A stretch of DNA of 64,000 nt from Taudactylus pleione (lineage: Eukaryota > Chordata > Amphibia > Anura > Myobatrachidae). Positions 11,913-22,985 of the stretch are shown here, one piece after another. The translations under genes were made by a program, and so were the position numbers. The notes under the pieces are model-generated. The model had not been told where the DNA came from, made no database searches, and saw only the letters and a list, made by a program, of their open reading frames with translations. The number at the start of each line of letters is the position of its first letter. Positions within the stretch are counted from its first letter, which is position 1. The stretch is from the NCBI GenBank assembly GCA_031769625.1, contig JAUIMM010000124.1:6323501-6387500 (forward strand), read 5' to 3'.

Positions 11913-13484
11913 TAAGGCAGTATAGCACTAGTACATGCACAAAGTAATAAGTAGAACATACCTAATAAACAGTTTTTATCTTTAAGTTTTGACTAATGCA
12001 CTATGAAAGGGAGGTAAGTGAAGATTCAAAACGTATTTCCCTCATTTTATATTTTTCAAGCTGTCCCCTATGTACATAAATTGAAAGTACTATGAATTTA
12101 CTGAGAAGCACCTCATGAATGAATGTTAAAATAGGACAAAGATACGTTTTTAAGGCCTGTTCAAACAAAACCCCCTATGCAATTTCTTTTTATTGGAGCA
12201 TTTTTTATTGAAGTTTTTTTTCTTAAGAAAAACAATACACAACGCATAAAACACAAACTGAAAGAAACAGAAATATAAATAGAAACTTACATAAAAAACA
12301 AAGCGTCTAGGAATATAATACAGAATACATAACATTACAGATGCACGTGAAATAACAGTATAAGCAACAAATACAAAGCACAATATAAACTTATTATGTT
12401 ACATGGTATATCACAACTAAATGAAAAAGCGGGGACATAGAAAGGACACCCATGGAAAACTAGAGAGCAGAAAGCTCCAGGTCTAGGTCAAAGCAGGAGG
12501 TTTGCCATCGAGATCAGACCTTTCTCAAACTTAGTGGGGCATTTTCACTTGGTATACAATATGCGTTCATGACAAATAGTGGAGTTTACCAAACCAATCC
12601 AGTGACAGATTATGCAGAGCCATCCAACCTCGAATGATAGGCACCTTAACTAACATTAGGAGACAAAAGTTGTAAAGAAGAGCTTAAAGAATCAGAAGCT
12701 TAAGCCAAAACTACAAAGCTCAAAAGGGGGAATCTCAATCCCAGCCTCACGAATACAACGTATCACTGCAGACCAAAACCCCAACACATGCAGATATGAC
12801 CAGAGGCCAGAAATAAGCGTCTGGAGTGTTACATTAAGGGGCGGGAGGCAGAGGTTAACCGCCCCCGCTTAACAAGACGCACTGCAGTCCAGTAGACAAT
12901 GTGCAAAATAGAAGTTGTATCAGCTGAAAACAGGTATGAGCCAAAGCCACACGAGAAGGACCAAGTACCAACCGCCAATCATCATTCGACAAAGGGCCTG
13001 AGTCATCCTCCCACCACAACCTAAGAGACTGTCACCATTCGTCCCCAAAGCGTAGCACCCGTTTACTTCCCTAAATAAAAGAAGACACATAACGGGCTAT
13101 TAAGGAGAATAAGGAAACAGGCAGATAAATTTTATAATGCTGTAGAACGTAGAGTTATTCAAAACTAAATCAACCCTACAGAAGGAGCAGTGGGACGAAG
13201 AAAAACAGGAGTAACATCTCCTGTGAGTCTGACGCCAGGCAACTCCCTAAGGCCTATCTCCGCAATCATCCAGGTAACAGAAGCACCATCCAAGTGAGGC
13301 CGCACCTTCTGAATCCACCTGTTCAAAACCACATTAAAGTCTAAATTCTACTTCACAAACAGGGAAAGAGGGGAATTCAGTCAAAAAGTTGCAACATTTG
13401 GATAGCACCTCAGAGGAATAAGGCAGGGGGACGTAAAAAGCCAAAAAAAAAAAAAAAAAGGAGCAGCATGCAGTGTACCATTAA
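11913..13484. other. Unassigned intronic sequence
   Basis: No recognisable coding motif. A TTTTTATTGAAG...TTAAGAAAAACAATAC stretch at 12188-12245 and the A-rich, exon-free 1.2 kb that follows look like an old retroelement 3' region. Nothing supports a family call. Confidence 0.3.
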
Positions 13485-14313
13485 CCTGGTGTCATTGTGG
13501 GGGGGGGGGGGGGTCATAATAACCGAGGGCGTTTTAAATTACGCGTATCTTTTTACTTAGTTATGCGACGTTGCCAAACCTCTTAGTAGCTGGAGACACC
13601 TCCTCTACCTGTTTCCCGCTACCACTCAGTCAGACGGCGTCAGCGCAGAGAACTATTTGTACGGATGCAAACTCCAAAAACGTTATTATGAACCAACCTC
13701 AATGTCAGTGTAACAATTTTTTTTTGTATTGTTTTCATTTTCAAAGATCTCATACTTAATGGAGTATACACACGGTCAGATTTGTCAGACTTGTCAGATG
13801 AACGATTTGAACGATTTTACCAAAGTTTTGAACGATTTGAACGATTTTTGACTGCATTAAAATGAATGGAATCGTCCAAGTCTGACTGCAAACACATCAG
13901 ATGTCAGAAATCGTTATCTGACCATCGGGAATGCGCATCGTTGATCGTCCATCGTTCAGGCATGTCAGATATGAACGATTTTCCTTCAGATATGAACGAC
14001 TGAACGATTTTTAAATCGTTATCGTTCATATCTGAAGGAAAAATCTGACCGTGTGTATGCACCATTAGTCAACGAAAAAGTTTAATTTTAGATGAAAAGT
14101 TTATTTTTTCTTAAGATATTAGCAATAACAGAGAAGTTGCCAATTTTGTTTTTTTAAATAATAATAAAAAAAGTTCCTCCTCTGACTTTTTATGTTATCA
14201 AAATACCTTGTTCAATACTTCATTATTCAAATATACTAATAATCTTCTAAAATCATCCTTAAAATTTCAAAATCAACGTCCGTGTAACAACTTTCCACCA
14301 CAATGACGCCGGG
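13485..14313. mobile_element. TTAA-flanked piggyBac-like non-autonomous element
   Basis: TTAA at 13481-13484 and at 14314-14317 flank inverted ends: CCTGGTGTCATTGTGG on the left and CCACAATGACGCCGGG on the right, 14 of 16 positions matching as inverted repeats. TTAA duplication plus CC ends fit piggyBac (Kolobok also uses TTAA). It has no transposase. A second MITE is nested inside (13759-14064). Confidence 0.8.
13759..14064. mobile_element. Nested MITE, ACACGGTCAGATTT family, copy 1
   Basis: TTA duplications flank ATGG...CCA. The inverted ends share ATACACACGGTCAGATTT. Internal repeats of GAACGATTT and its complement make it largely self-complementary. Copy 2 of the family is at 28073-28316. 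The 3-bp TTA/TCA duplications suggest PIF/Harbinger. Confidence 0.85.
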
Positions 14314-14317
14314 TTAA

Positions 14318-16200
14318 GGAAAAAAAAAAAAAATAGACCCAGAGGATACACTTGTACTTTAAGACAGACAGAACATAAAGACTTATCTAAAGAAACCAAC
14401 AACCCCACAAAAAAAAAAAAAAAAAAAGTACAAATGGTATGACCAACCTAACCAGGGCATCTTTAGGGAAAGGATTTTATGATTTTGCTACCCACTAAAT
14501 GAGACAATAAGAGGGAGTATTTAACCTATTGCAAAACAAGGAGCCTTTTATCTGCTCATTAAGTTCTTGGACATTCCATGACAGAAGCTTAAACATATAA
14601 TGAAAATAACCACATGAGAAACTTCATGAGACAACGCAGAACTCCCAGATAACAATCAAGGACGAAGGGGGCCGCATGTATCCCGCCACTCCCAACAAAA
14701 TATAAATAAGCCTTGTTGTACAAAGTGAAACAGTAAACACATCATATGAGTAAATAAACAAAAATAAAGAAGAAAACAATAAACCTTCCCAACCTGATCC
14801 ACCTGGCATATCTAACCCAGGTACACCGAATCACTATTAACCAATTAAACCTCCAAAATTAAATAACTACAGATGCTCCCAGTTACATTGTGGCTGATCG
14901 CGCCACAAATGTGCGCACGTATCATGCAATGCGATTCTCCGCACCTGCATATGCTATAGCGCATATTGCGATTGCACCACGCATTCCTATGACGGTGCAG
15001 TTGTGTGTGCAATGCACGTATCCGATCGTGAGCGCACGTCTTGCGCTATGAGTGGTGCGATTCGCCAGGCCAGCTGCAACAATATAGCTGGGCATATCTG
15101 TAACTATCTAAACAAAGAACACATAAGAAGTGAAAGTAATGAAATCAAGGGCAACTACACCCGTGTGCCTTAAGGGCAGATCTCTACCAGCCCAGGAGTG
15201 TGAGGCCAGCTAGGACTACCCAGAAATTAAGCTCCAGATATGGATAAAGGAAAAATATGTATCAGAAAGGAAATGGCTGAATATAACCAATACACAAAAC
15301 ATTAATGAAATGAACAAATACCGGAAAAAAACTGTAGGTTCAGCAGATTCACAGACCATAACACCACAAAAATGATGTAAATTAAAATATAAAAAAAAGT
15401 TACAGATGACTCAAACAAGGGACCAGTACAGAAAAGCCATTATGTGGAACTGCTTATAATAAAGTACCAAGTAGAAATTAGGGACCCAATTACACTCATA
15501 CATCACTCAATGCTCATAAAAGAGATGGTCAGAAGGAGAGAAAGTGAGCTTTGGAGAAAGAGAATACTGTTGGAAGGAGAAAAAAGAACAAAAAAAAAAA
15601 ACAGGTGAGCCAGGTCAAAAGGTAAACCCAGTAATAATGAAAGCCTACCTAACTAGCAATAACTTTGTTCTAGTAATAATCCAGCCATGGATTTCCAAGG
15701 TCTGGAAAGTCCGCTGGAGATTCTTTGAGGCCAGTTTTCTCTGGAACAGGTCTGTGCCAGGATAAGAATTAGAAGTTGATGATTATGATGCCCTAGCATC
15801 AAAGAAACACCATAATAATGTTCATGACCATAGTAAAGATCAGTGGAGCTTATAATAGGCCGATAGTGATAGTCCATCTTCCAGTAGTCACACTTCAATG
15901 TCAGGCTATAACAATTGTTGATCCTGCAGAGGTAGCTCTGAGAATGATTTTGGATACCACTGGGTGATGTCCACCCTAGGGACAGACAATGAGAGCAACT
16001 AAGTGCCTCTGAAAAGAAGACACATTCCCCCACCTCCAGTGTGACTCAACAGGTAGGCAGACATATTAGGCCCCCCCTCTGTTTGTAGTGCCAATTGGGA
16101 CTGAAAAGAAAGTCTTGAGTCTACGTTCAGGTGAACTAACCACCACTATCGTGTTAGCTAAATGGCTGTTCTTCTACTCAGAAGACATGTCCAAGATATA
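14318..16200. other. Unassigned intronic DNA
   Basis: Poly-A runs are near 14326 and 14409. A CpG-rich segment at 14900-15085 has repeated GCGCAC/GTGCGC words and looks like a MITE, but paired ends were not found. The open minus frame at 16033-15653 has no known motif. Confidence 0.3.
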
Positions 16201-16592
16201 CAGTGCATCCAGAAAGTATTCACAGCGCTTCACTTTTTCCACATTTTGTGATGTTACAGCCTTATTCCAAAACGGAATAAAATTATTTTTGTTCTCACAA
16301 TTCTACACACAATACCCCATAATGACAACTTGTAAAATGTTTTTTTAAATTTTTGCAATTTTAATTAAAACAAAAAACTAAGAAAGCACATAAGTATTCA
16401 CAGCCTTAGCCATGAAGCTCAAAATTGAGCTCAGGTGCATCCTGTTTCCAATGATCATCCTTGAGATTTTCCTACAGCTTAATTGGAGTCTACCTGGGGT
16501 AAATTCAATTGTTTGGACATGATTTTCAAAGGCATAAACCTGTCTATATAAGGTCCCACACTTGACAGTGCATGTCAGAGCACAAACCAAGC

Positions 16593-17566
16593 ATGAAGTC
16601 CAAGGAATTGTCTGTAGATCTCGGAGATAGTATTGTCTTGAGGCACAAATCTGGGGAAGGGTACAGAAAAATATCTGCTGCAAGAAGTTCGGAACCACCA
16701 GGACTCTTCCAAGAGTTGGCCGGCCATCTAAGCTGAGAAATCGTGGGAGAAGGGCCCTAATCAGGGAGGTGACCAAGAACCAAATGGTCACTCTGTCAGA
16801 GCTACAGCATTTCTCTGTGGAGAGAGGAGAACCTTCCAGAAGGACAACCATCTCTGCAGCAATCCACCAATCAGGCCTTTGTAGTAGAGTGGCCAGACGG
16901 AAGCCATTCATTAGTAAAAAGCACATGGCAGACCGCCTGGTGTTTGTCAAAATGCACCTGAAGGAAACGCAGACCATGAGAAACAAAATTCTCTGGTCTG
17001 ATCAGACAAAGATTGAACCCTTTGGCGTGAATGCCAGGCATTATGTTTGGAGGAAACCAGGCACCACTCATCACCAGGCCAAAACCATCCCTACAGTGAA
17101 GCATGGTGGTAGCAGCATCATGCTGTGGGGATGTTTTTCAGCAGCAGGAACTGGAAGACTAGTCAGGCTAGAGGGAAAGATGAATACAGCAATGTACAGA
17201 GACATCCTGGATGAAAACCTGCTCCAAACCGCTCTTGACCTCAGACTGGGGCGACTGTTCATCTTTCAGCAGGACAACGACCCTAAGCATACAGCCAAGA
17301 TATCAAAGGAGTGGCTTCAGGACAACTCTGTGAATGTCCTTGAGTGGCCCAGCCAGAGCCCAGACTTGAATCAGATTGAACATCTCTGGAGAGATCTGAA
17401 AATGGCTGTGCACCGACGCTTCCCATCCAACCTGATGGAGCTTGAGAGGTGCTGCAAAGAGGAATGGGCGAAACTGCCCAAAGAAAGGTGTGCCAAGCTT
17501 GTGGCATCATATTCAAAAAGACTTGATGCTGTAATTGCTGCCAAAGGTGCATCAACAAAGTACTGA
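16593..17566 (+). pseudogene. Tc1-type DD34E transposase with damaged DNA-binding domain (element 2)
   Basis: The natural start is ATG at 16593 (MKSKELSVDL...). The frame reads well through GEGYRKISA and then, around 16684, loses roughly 15-20 codons of the first helix-turn-helix and shifts frame. From there to 17566 the frame is open and well conserved: GRPSK linker, first Asp in ILWSDQTKIE, second Asp in FQQDNDPKH, Glu in SPDLNQIEHLW, ending AAKGASTKY. All three catalytic DD34E residues remain, so only DNA binding is lost. The open part alone is 265 codons from the internal ATG at 16769. The TGA stop at 17564-17566 lies inside the target duplication of the nested element that follows. Confidence 0.95.
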
Positions 17567-17568
17567 GC

Positions 17569-18094
17569 GGGTGCCGGACTGTAGATAGACAGTAATTAGT
17601 TAGACAATGTCTAGATCGACCCCAGTTGTTAGACAGTCAATAGATCGACAAGTACAAAAGGTCGACACACTAAAGGTCGACATGTAAGAAGGTCGACAGG
17701 TACAAATGGTCGACCGGGTCAAAAGGTCGACGTGAAAATGGCCGACAAAAATGATCGACACTTTTTTTTTTTTTTTTTTTAGGGTTAGGCACTTAAGATG
17801 AGCCAGTGTCCAACGTCATTCCCTACCATCCAAGAGGATATGGAGGGGAAATAAATCCATGTGGCAAGCGAAGCGAGCCACCGTGCCCGCAGTGTGGCGA
17901 GCCCGCAAGGGTCCAAATGGTATTTACACAATTAAAAAAAAAAAAAATGTGTCGACCATTTGTACCTGTCAACCTTCTTACATGTCGACCTTTACTGTGT
18001 CGACCTTTTGTACCTGTCGATCTATTGACTGTCTAACAACTGGGGTAGATCTAGACATTGTCTAACGAATTTTTGTCTCTCTTATACCACACCC
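17569..18094. mobile_element. GTCGAC-repeat MITE nested in Tc1 element 2
   Basis: GTACTGAGC at 17560-17568 and again at 18095-18103 is an exact 9-bp target duplication (8 bp if the leading G is chance). The element begins GGGTGCCGG and ends ACCACACCC, giving short terminal GGGTG/CACCC repeats. Inside are two long inverted arms (about 17598-17715 and 17947-18064) with TCGAC motifs every 17-18 bp. The centre has poly-T/poly-A tracts and a GGGTTAGGCAC word. Confidence 0.88.
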
Positions 18095-18310
18095 GTACTG
18101 AGCATAGGCTGTGAATACTTATGTACATGTGATTTCTTATTTTTGTTTTTTTTTATAAAATTTTCAAAAATCTAAAAAATTTTTTTTTACACATGGTCAT
18201 TATGGGGTATTGTGTGTAGAATTTTGAGGACAAAAATTAATTTATTCCATTTTGGAATAAGGCTGTTACCATTAAGTGAAGCGCTGTGAATACTTTCCAG
18301 ATGCACTGTA

Positions 18311-19199
18311 ATAACCAAATTGTATTAGTTCTGCACTAGGCATGCCATATTTCATCTAGGCGATTAACTTTGCCTTATATAAGCATATACAAAGAAATAT
18401 ATAAATATATTCAAGTTTTTGATATTAATGCATACAGTATGTCATTTAAATTAATTTTCAATATTGTTTTCTGTGATATTGCGACTCTTAATTTGTATGC
18501 GCATTATTATTATTATTTTACTATGCCTTGATTAATGACATTGTGTCTATTGCAGTTATGTTTATAATATGCTTTAAGATTTCACCATGGAGATTTTAAT
18601 GAACAATCTCGTATTGCAATTGACCAAGCCACCTCATTGGCTGACTGCAACATTTAAGGCAGAGTTGGATCAGAAGGGGTTAGAGCTTTTGAGGAAATGA
18701 CGTGCAAGCCAAGAAACGCATCAAGCCACACCCCATTGTGACGTCAGCACACTGCTGTTCGGAATCACCCACCGCCGCTACAACATCGACTTGGTGAGAA
18801 TGTCCCATAATTAGACCACAAGCGGGACCCTCCCAATGGCGAGAAGGCCACGGCCACATGCATATCCCCGCCGGCATCCAGAGCCTGATCAGCTCCGGGA
18901 TATTAACAGACCCGGAGGCAAGGGCAGGACATGTCCAAGACTCCAACCACACAGTAAGTGGTCAGTCTCTTTACAGATACTATTGCAGTTAATAGACGGA
19001 TCTCTTTGTCAAATCCGTTTATACAGCAGCAAAATCCACCATTACTCATTGGAGATATAGCAGTGAATACATTAATCATTTTTATTCAGGACTAGGAACA
19101 ATATTTGGGAGCTTTTATATATATTTTTGTAACACGGAATGGTACATCTGATCAGGTCCGGAATGTATACTGCCGACAGAGCCAGGGGGTAACGCTGTG
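18311..19199. other. Unassigned intronic DNA, possible PLE end
   Basis: A stretch at 18690-18726 (TTGAGGAAATGAC...CAAGAAACGC) resembles the degenerate hammerhead-like ends of Penelope-like elements. The rest has no supported feature. Confidence 0.3.
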
Positions 19200-20890
19200 C
19201 CCATTGAAGAATACATTGCACCTTCTTCATGGCAATTAGATTGCGAGAGTCACTTGATGGTTTATGTAGGCAACGGCAGTTGTGTTGTCCGATTGCACTT
19301 TGACTGGCTTGTGCTGGAGAAGGGACTTTGCCTGACGAAGATCCTTGTAGACCACTCGAATCTCCAGGACGTTAATGGGAAGTAGGCTCTCCTGAGTCGT
19401 TCACCACCCTGAAAGGTATGATAACAAGTCACCCCCCCCCCCACCCGCGAAGACTGGTGTCGGTAGTGAGCAGGACCCAGACCTGAATCCAGAGAAGGTG
19501 GTCCTTCTCCAAATGAGAGCGGTAGAGCCAACACATTAAGAAGTGACGTACCTCTCTTGATAGAATTATCAACTGAGACTTGAGGTGTAGATGGGACTTC
19601 TTCCATTGGGTCAGAATCTCTAGTTGCACTTGAGTGAAACAGAGCATACTCCACCATCTCGAATGTTGAGACTAGAGTGCCCAAGACCTGCATGCAAGCA
19701 TGAATGGACACCCGCTGTTGCCCCAGGAGGACCCGAACTTTGGCTTGCAAGGATAGGAGTTTGTCCAATGAGAGGAACACACTCTGAACAGAGGTGTCCA
19801 GTAAGGCTCCTAAGTGAAGCATTTCCTGGGATGGCGTTAGAGGATTTCCGGCAATTGATGACCCACCCATGAGTTTGGAGAAGAGCCACCGTAAGCAGGT
19901 CGTTCAGATAAGGTAGTATGCGAACCCCCCAGCGTCTGAGAGATGCTGCCATGATTGCAATAATCTTTGAGAAAACACAAGGAGCTGCTGGAAGATCAAA
20001 AGGCAAAGCACTATATTGGAAATGTTCCATGATGGAAAGGTATAAGTAGGCATCCTGGATGTCCAAAGACACTATGGAATGCAGAGATTCCATGCGGAAC
20101 AAGGAAATACCTGTTCAGCAGTTTCATATTGAGAATGGGACGGAATGATCCTTCCAGTTTCTGGACAAGAAACAGGTTGGCATTAATCCGACACCGATCT
20201 GAGACAGGGGACCAGGGATAATAACCCGGGATAACCGAAGAGAACTGTTGGCGTTCAGTAGCGATTCTGCCTTCTTCGGATCCACTGGAAGACCTGTGGA
20301 GAAAAACTGGACAGGAGGACGTTCCCTGAAGGTTAGTGCATAACCCTGGGACATTACCCCTCTTACATAGGTGTCCGACGTCGTAGTCATCCTGGAACCG
20401 GAGAAAAGCAAAAGACAGTCTCCCAAGCCCCAACAGGGGAAGGAGCAGCTTAAATATAACCGGACGACTGAAGTGAGGTATACAGGGAAGTAGGAGCCCT
20501 AGTGACTCTCTCTGTGTAGCTGAGGCAGGCAGTGTGTTAAAATGGCCGCCCAGCAATGGAGGGAGGAGAGAGAGAAGATAACACTATGGCGGTTGTGCAT
20601 GAGGGGATACGGCACAGGTTGGGGGAGGAGCCAATAGGGTAGGCTATCCTCCCCATCTGACAAACCCCATGGACAAGGCCACCACGAATTTGTGATGCCC
20701 CATTGCCAGTATCTGCCCTGGTGGTCTAGTGGGGGTGTGGAGACGGCCTGGCCCCCACTGTCAGTACCGCTGGTGGCCTCACCGTTCTGAAGCTGGACCG
20801 GGGTCACTGACCATGACGCCAATGCTCAGGCCACCGGCGCTGGGGATCTTTCAGCCACTGACTCACTGCCTACTCTGAAAACATAAAAGA
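19200..20890 (-). mobile_element. DIRS-a: truncated DIRS-type retrotransposon
   Basis: Minus-strand RNase H and RT remnants, a gag-side region and GC-rich 5' sequence are colinear with DIRS-b. The recombinase gene, ICR and 3' ITR are missing. A Tc1 fragment follows at 20896. Confidence 0.8.
19262..20500 (-). pseudogene. DIRS-a RT-RNase H remnant
   Basis: On the minus strand the RT palm can be followed through VSLDIQDAYLYLSI (motif A), a degraded ALPF...APCVFSKI region (motif B) and ILPYLNDLL, where the catalytic YLDD has become YLND. The RNase H start is seen as VLLTTDTSLRGWG near 19440. DIRS RT works with RNase H to copy the element RNA in the cytoplasm. This copy cannot: the active-site Asp change and several frame breaks are visible. 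It is more diverged than DIRS-b. Confidence 0.85.
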
Positions 20891-20895
20891 AAATA

Positions 20896-21225
20896 CAGTG
20901 GTGCTTGAAAGTTTGTGAACCCTTCAGAATTTTCTATATTTCTGCTAAAATTTGGCCTAAAACAATCTCAGAGTTTCACATAAGTCCTAAAAGTAGATAA
21001 AGAGAACCAAATCAAACAAATGATACAAAGAAATTAGACGTGCTCTTTTTTGAGGAAAATTATCCAATATCACATATCTGAGTGGCAAAAGTATGTGAAC
21101 CTTTGCTTTCAGTATCTGGTATGACCCCCCCCCTTGTGCAGCAATAACTGCTTCTAAACGTTTCCGGTAATTGTTGATTAATCCTGAACATCAGCTTGGA
21201 GGAATATTAGCAGGAGGGTTATAAG
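20896..21225 (-). mobile_element. Tc1 element 4, terminal fragment
   Basis: Begins CAGTGGTGCTTGAAAGTTTG after TA, a typical Tc1 inverted end. Reading the minus strand near 21180-21140 gives NNYRKRLEAVIAAQGG, the C-terminal end of a Tc1 transposase. The rest of the gene and the other end are absent. Confidence 0.88.
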
Positions 21226-21456
21226 AAAGGAATATGCTTTTCCTCACAGCCTTGCCTATTAAGGGTGGAACAGACCACAATTTGTCTCACCCAAATCGAA
21301 AAGATAATTTAACAGATTATGCCAAATGACCAATAATTATAGATTTTCTGCTGTGGTAAATCGACAGATAACTGTTGAATAACATATATATGTATGCATG
21401 TATTCCCATACCACAGAAATTAGGTAATTCAGACTATGCTCTAATTGTGTTGACGA

Positions 21457-21660
21457 GAAAATATGAGATATGGTAAGAACTTACCTTTGTTATCTCTATT
21501 TCTACGAAGTCCATAGGGTTCCACAGGATACCTTGGGGTTTAGGTGATGGCGTCAGGCATCGGGCACCATAGAGCATAGAGTTAAGTTTTCAGCCTCCCA
21601 GGATGAACTAGGGTTCCCCTCCTATACCCTGCCCCCGAGCTAAGGCATCTCAGTTACGTA
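21457..21660. repeat. DIRS-b 3' inverted terminal repeat
   Basis: About 140 bp (from the GTCCATAGG region at 21510 to 21650) pairs with 26466-26600. The outer 50 bp, including GGTAAGAACTTACC, is a unique extension found again only in the ICR, as expected for one DIRS ITR. Confidence 0.9.
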
Positions 21661-21805
21661 CCTAGCCATAGACCGAAGGAGGAGAAGGAAGAGAGAAAAA
21701 AGATCTGAACACACACAGGAATCACATTCTCACCAGAGGGAGACGGAAAAAACGGTGACCAGAACAAAGCCCATCTGCAGCACAGGTGCGACAGGGCGGG
21801 AGTCC

Positions 21806-21920
21806 TGTGGAACCCTATGGACTTCGTAGAAATAGAGATAACAAAGGTAAGTTCTTACCATATCTCATATTTTCTACATCAGGATCCATAGGGTATCCAC
21901 AGGATACCTTGGGGATGTCC
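21806..21920. other. DIRS-b internal complementary region (ICR)
   Basis: The left half is the reverse complement of 21457-21530 and the right half, from TTTTCTACATCAGG, that of 26575-26618. They meet at a shared TTTTC. In the DIRS model this region templates completion of the circular DNA. Confidence 0.93.
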
Positions 21921-21933
21921 CAAAGCAGTATCC

Positions 21934-22985
21934 TTTAAGGGTGGGGACGCTCCTGTGCTGAAAGGAGAATCCGCCGCCCGAAGGAAGCATCCTGAGAGGC
22001 AAAAGTGTCAAACGCGTAATACCTCACAAAGGTATGGACCGAGGACCATGTGGCAGCCTTGCAGATCTGGACTGCAGAGGCACCACGTCGAGCAGCCCAT
22101 TAAGGACCCACAGACCTAGTGGAATGAGCCCTCACAGAGGAAGTAACCGGAAGGCCTTCATGAAGATAAGCTTCAGAAATGGCCATACGAATCCAGCCTT
22201 CCAAAGTTTGCTTTGAAGCAGGCCAACCCTTTTTACGGAAGCCATAGAGGACAAACAAGGCGTCCGACTTCCTAAACGAAGAAGTGCGGTCAACATAAAT
22301 CCTTAAGGCCCGCACAAAGTTCAAAGTGGCCTCACCCACTGAAAGATCAGGTGAGTTAAAAGCCGGCACAACGATTTCCTCGTTCATGTGAAAACTGGAA
22401 ACAACTTTAGGAAGGAAACCAGGACGACTGCGCAGCACCGCCCTGTTCCTATGAAAAATCAGAAAAGGGGGTCTACATGAGAGAGCCCCTAAGTCAGAAA
22501 CACGTCTGGCCGAAGCAATGGCCAGAAGGAAAATTGTTTTAGCTGTCAGCCATTTGAGGTCCACTGAGCCCAGTGGTTCAAACAGCGGTCCCTGGAGAGC
22601 CCTCAGGACCACAGCTAAATCCCAAGGCGCCACCGGTGGAACAAAAGGTGGCTGAATTCTGAGAACACCTTGCATAAAAGGTGCGCACATCAGGGATTGC
22701 AGCAATCCTACGATGAAACCAGACTGAAAGGGCAGACACCTGCACCTTCAGAGACGCAAGGCGAAGCCCATGGTCCAGTCCCGCCTGTAGGAAAGCTAAC
22801 ACTCTAGACAGACGGAACTCCCGAGGAGCATAACCTCTCGGCCGACACCACTGGAAGAACGTATGCCACACACGATGGTATATCCTTGCAGAGGATGGTT
22901 TCCGAGCCCTTAGCATTGTTTGCACTACAGAGCTGGAAAACCCCCTGGAACTTAACATGGCCGTCTCAACAGCCACGCCGTCAAA
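21934..22985 (-). pseudogene. DIRS-b tyrosine recombinase (YR), broken
   Basis: This is the lambda-type recombinase that inserts the circular DNA copy of DIRS elements. The N-terminal core-binding part reads RARKPSSARIYHRVWHTFFQ, then RLSRVLAFLQAGLD. After a frame change near 22640-22700 the catalytic part follows: first Arg in IASARRVSDL, a His-x-x-Arg box in RAHSTRSVG, then a premature TAA (Ser codon changed). In the same sense comes the probable nucleophile Tyr in FVRYYAFDTFASQD. All catalytic residues are encoded but separated by one frameshift and one stop. It ends at a TAA near 21934, just before the ICR. A relative in DIRS-f has Ser at the stop position. Confidence 0.92.

Larger units (their letters stand above)
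16201..18308 (+). mobile_element. Tc1 element 2 (fish/frog-type Tc1)
   Basis: The left end CAGTGCATCCAGAAAGTATT pairs with the right end AATACTTTCCAGATGCACTG, each flanked by TA. The inverted similarity continues through GCGCTTCACTTTTTCC on the left and its diverged partner on the right. After subtracting the 526-bp nested element and its 9-bp duplication, the length is about 1.57 kb, normal for Tc1. Confidence 0.95.

Noticed and set aside
15653..16033. 126-codon open frame on the minus strand
   Set aside because: No recognisable motif, and similar-length chance frames are frequent here.
16769..17566. Intact Tc1 transposase gene
   Set aside because: The open frame lacks the first DNA-binding helix region, and the true start at 16593 is out of frame with it.
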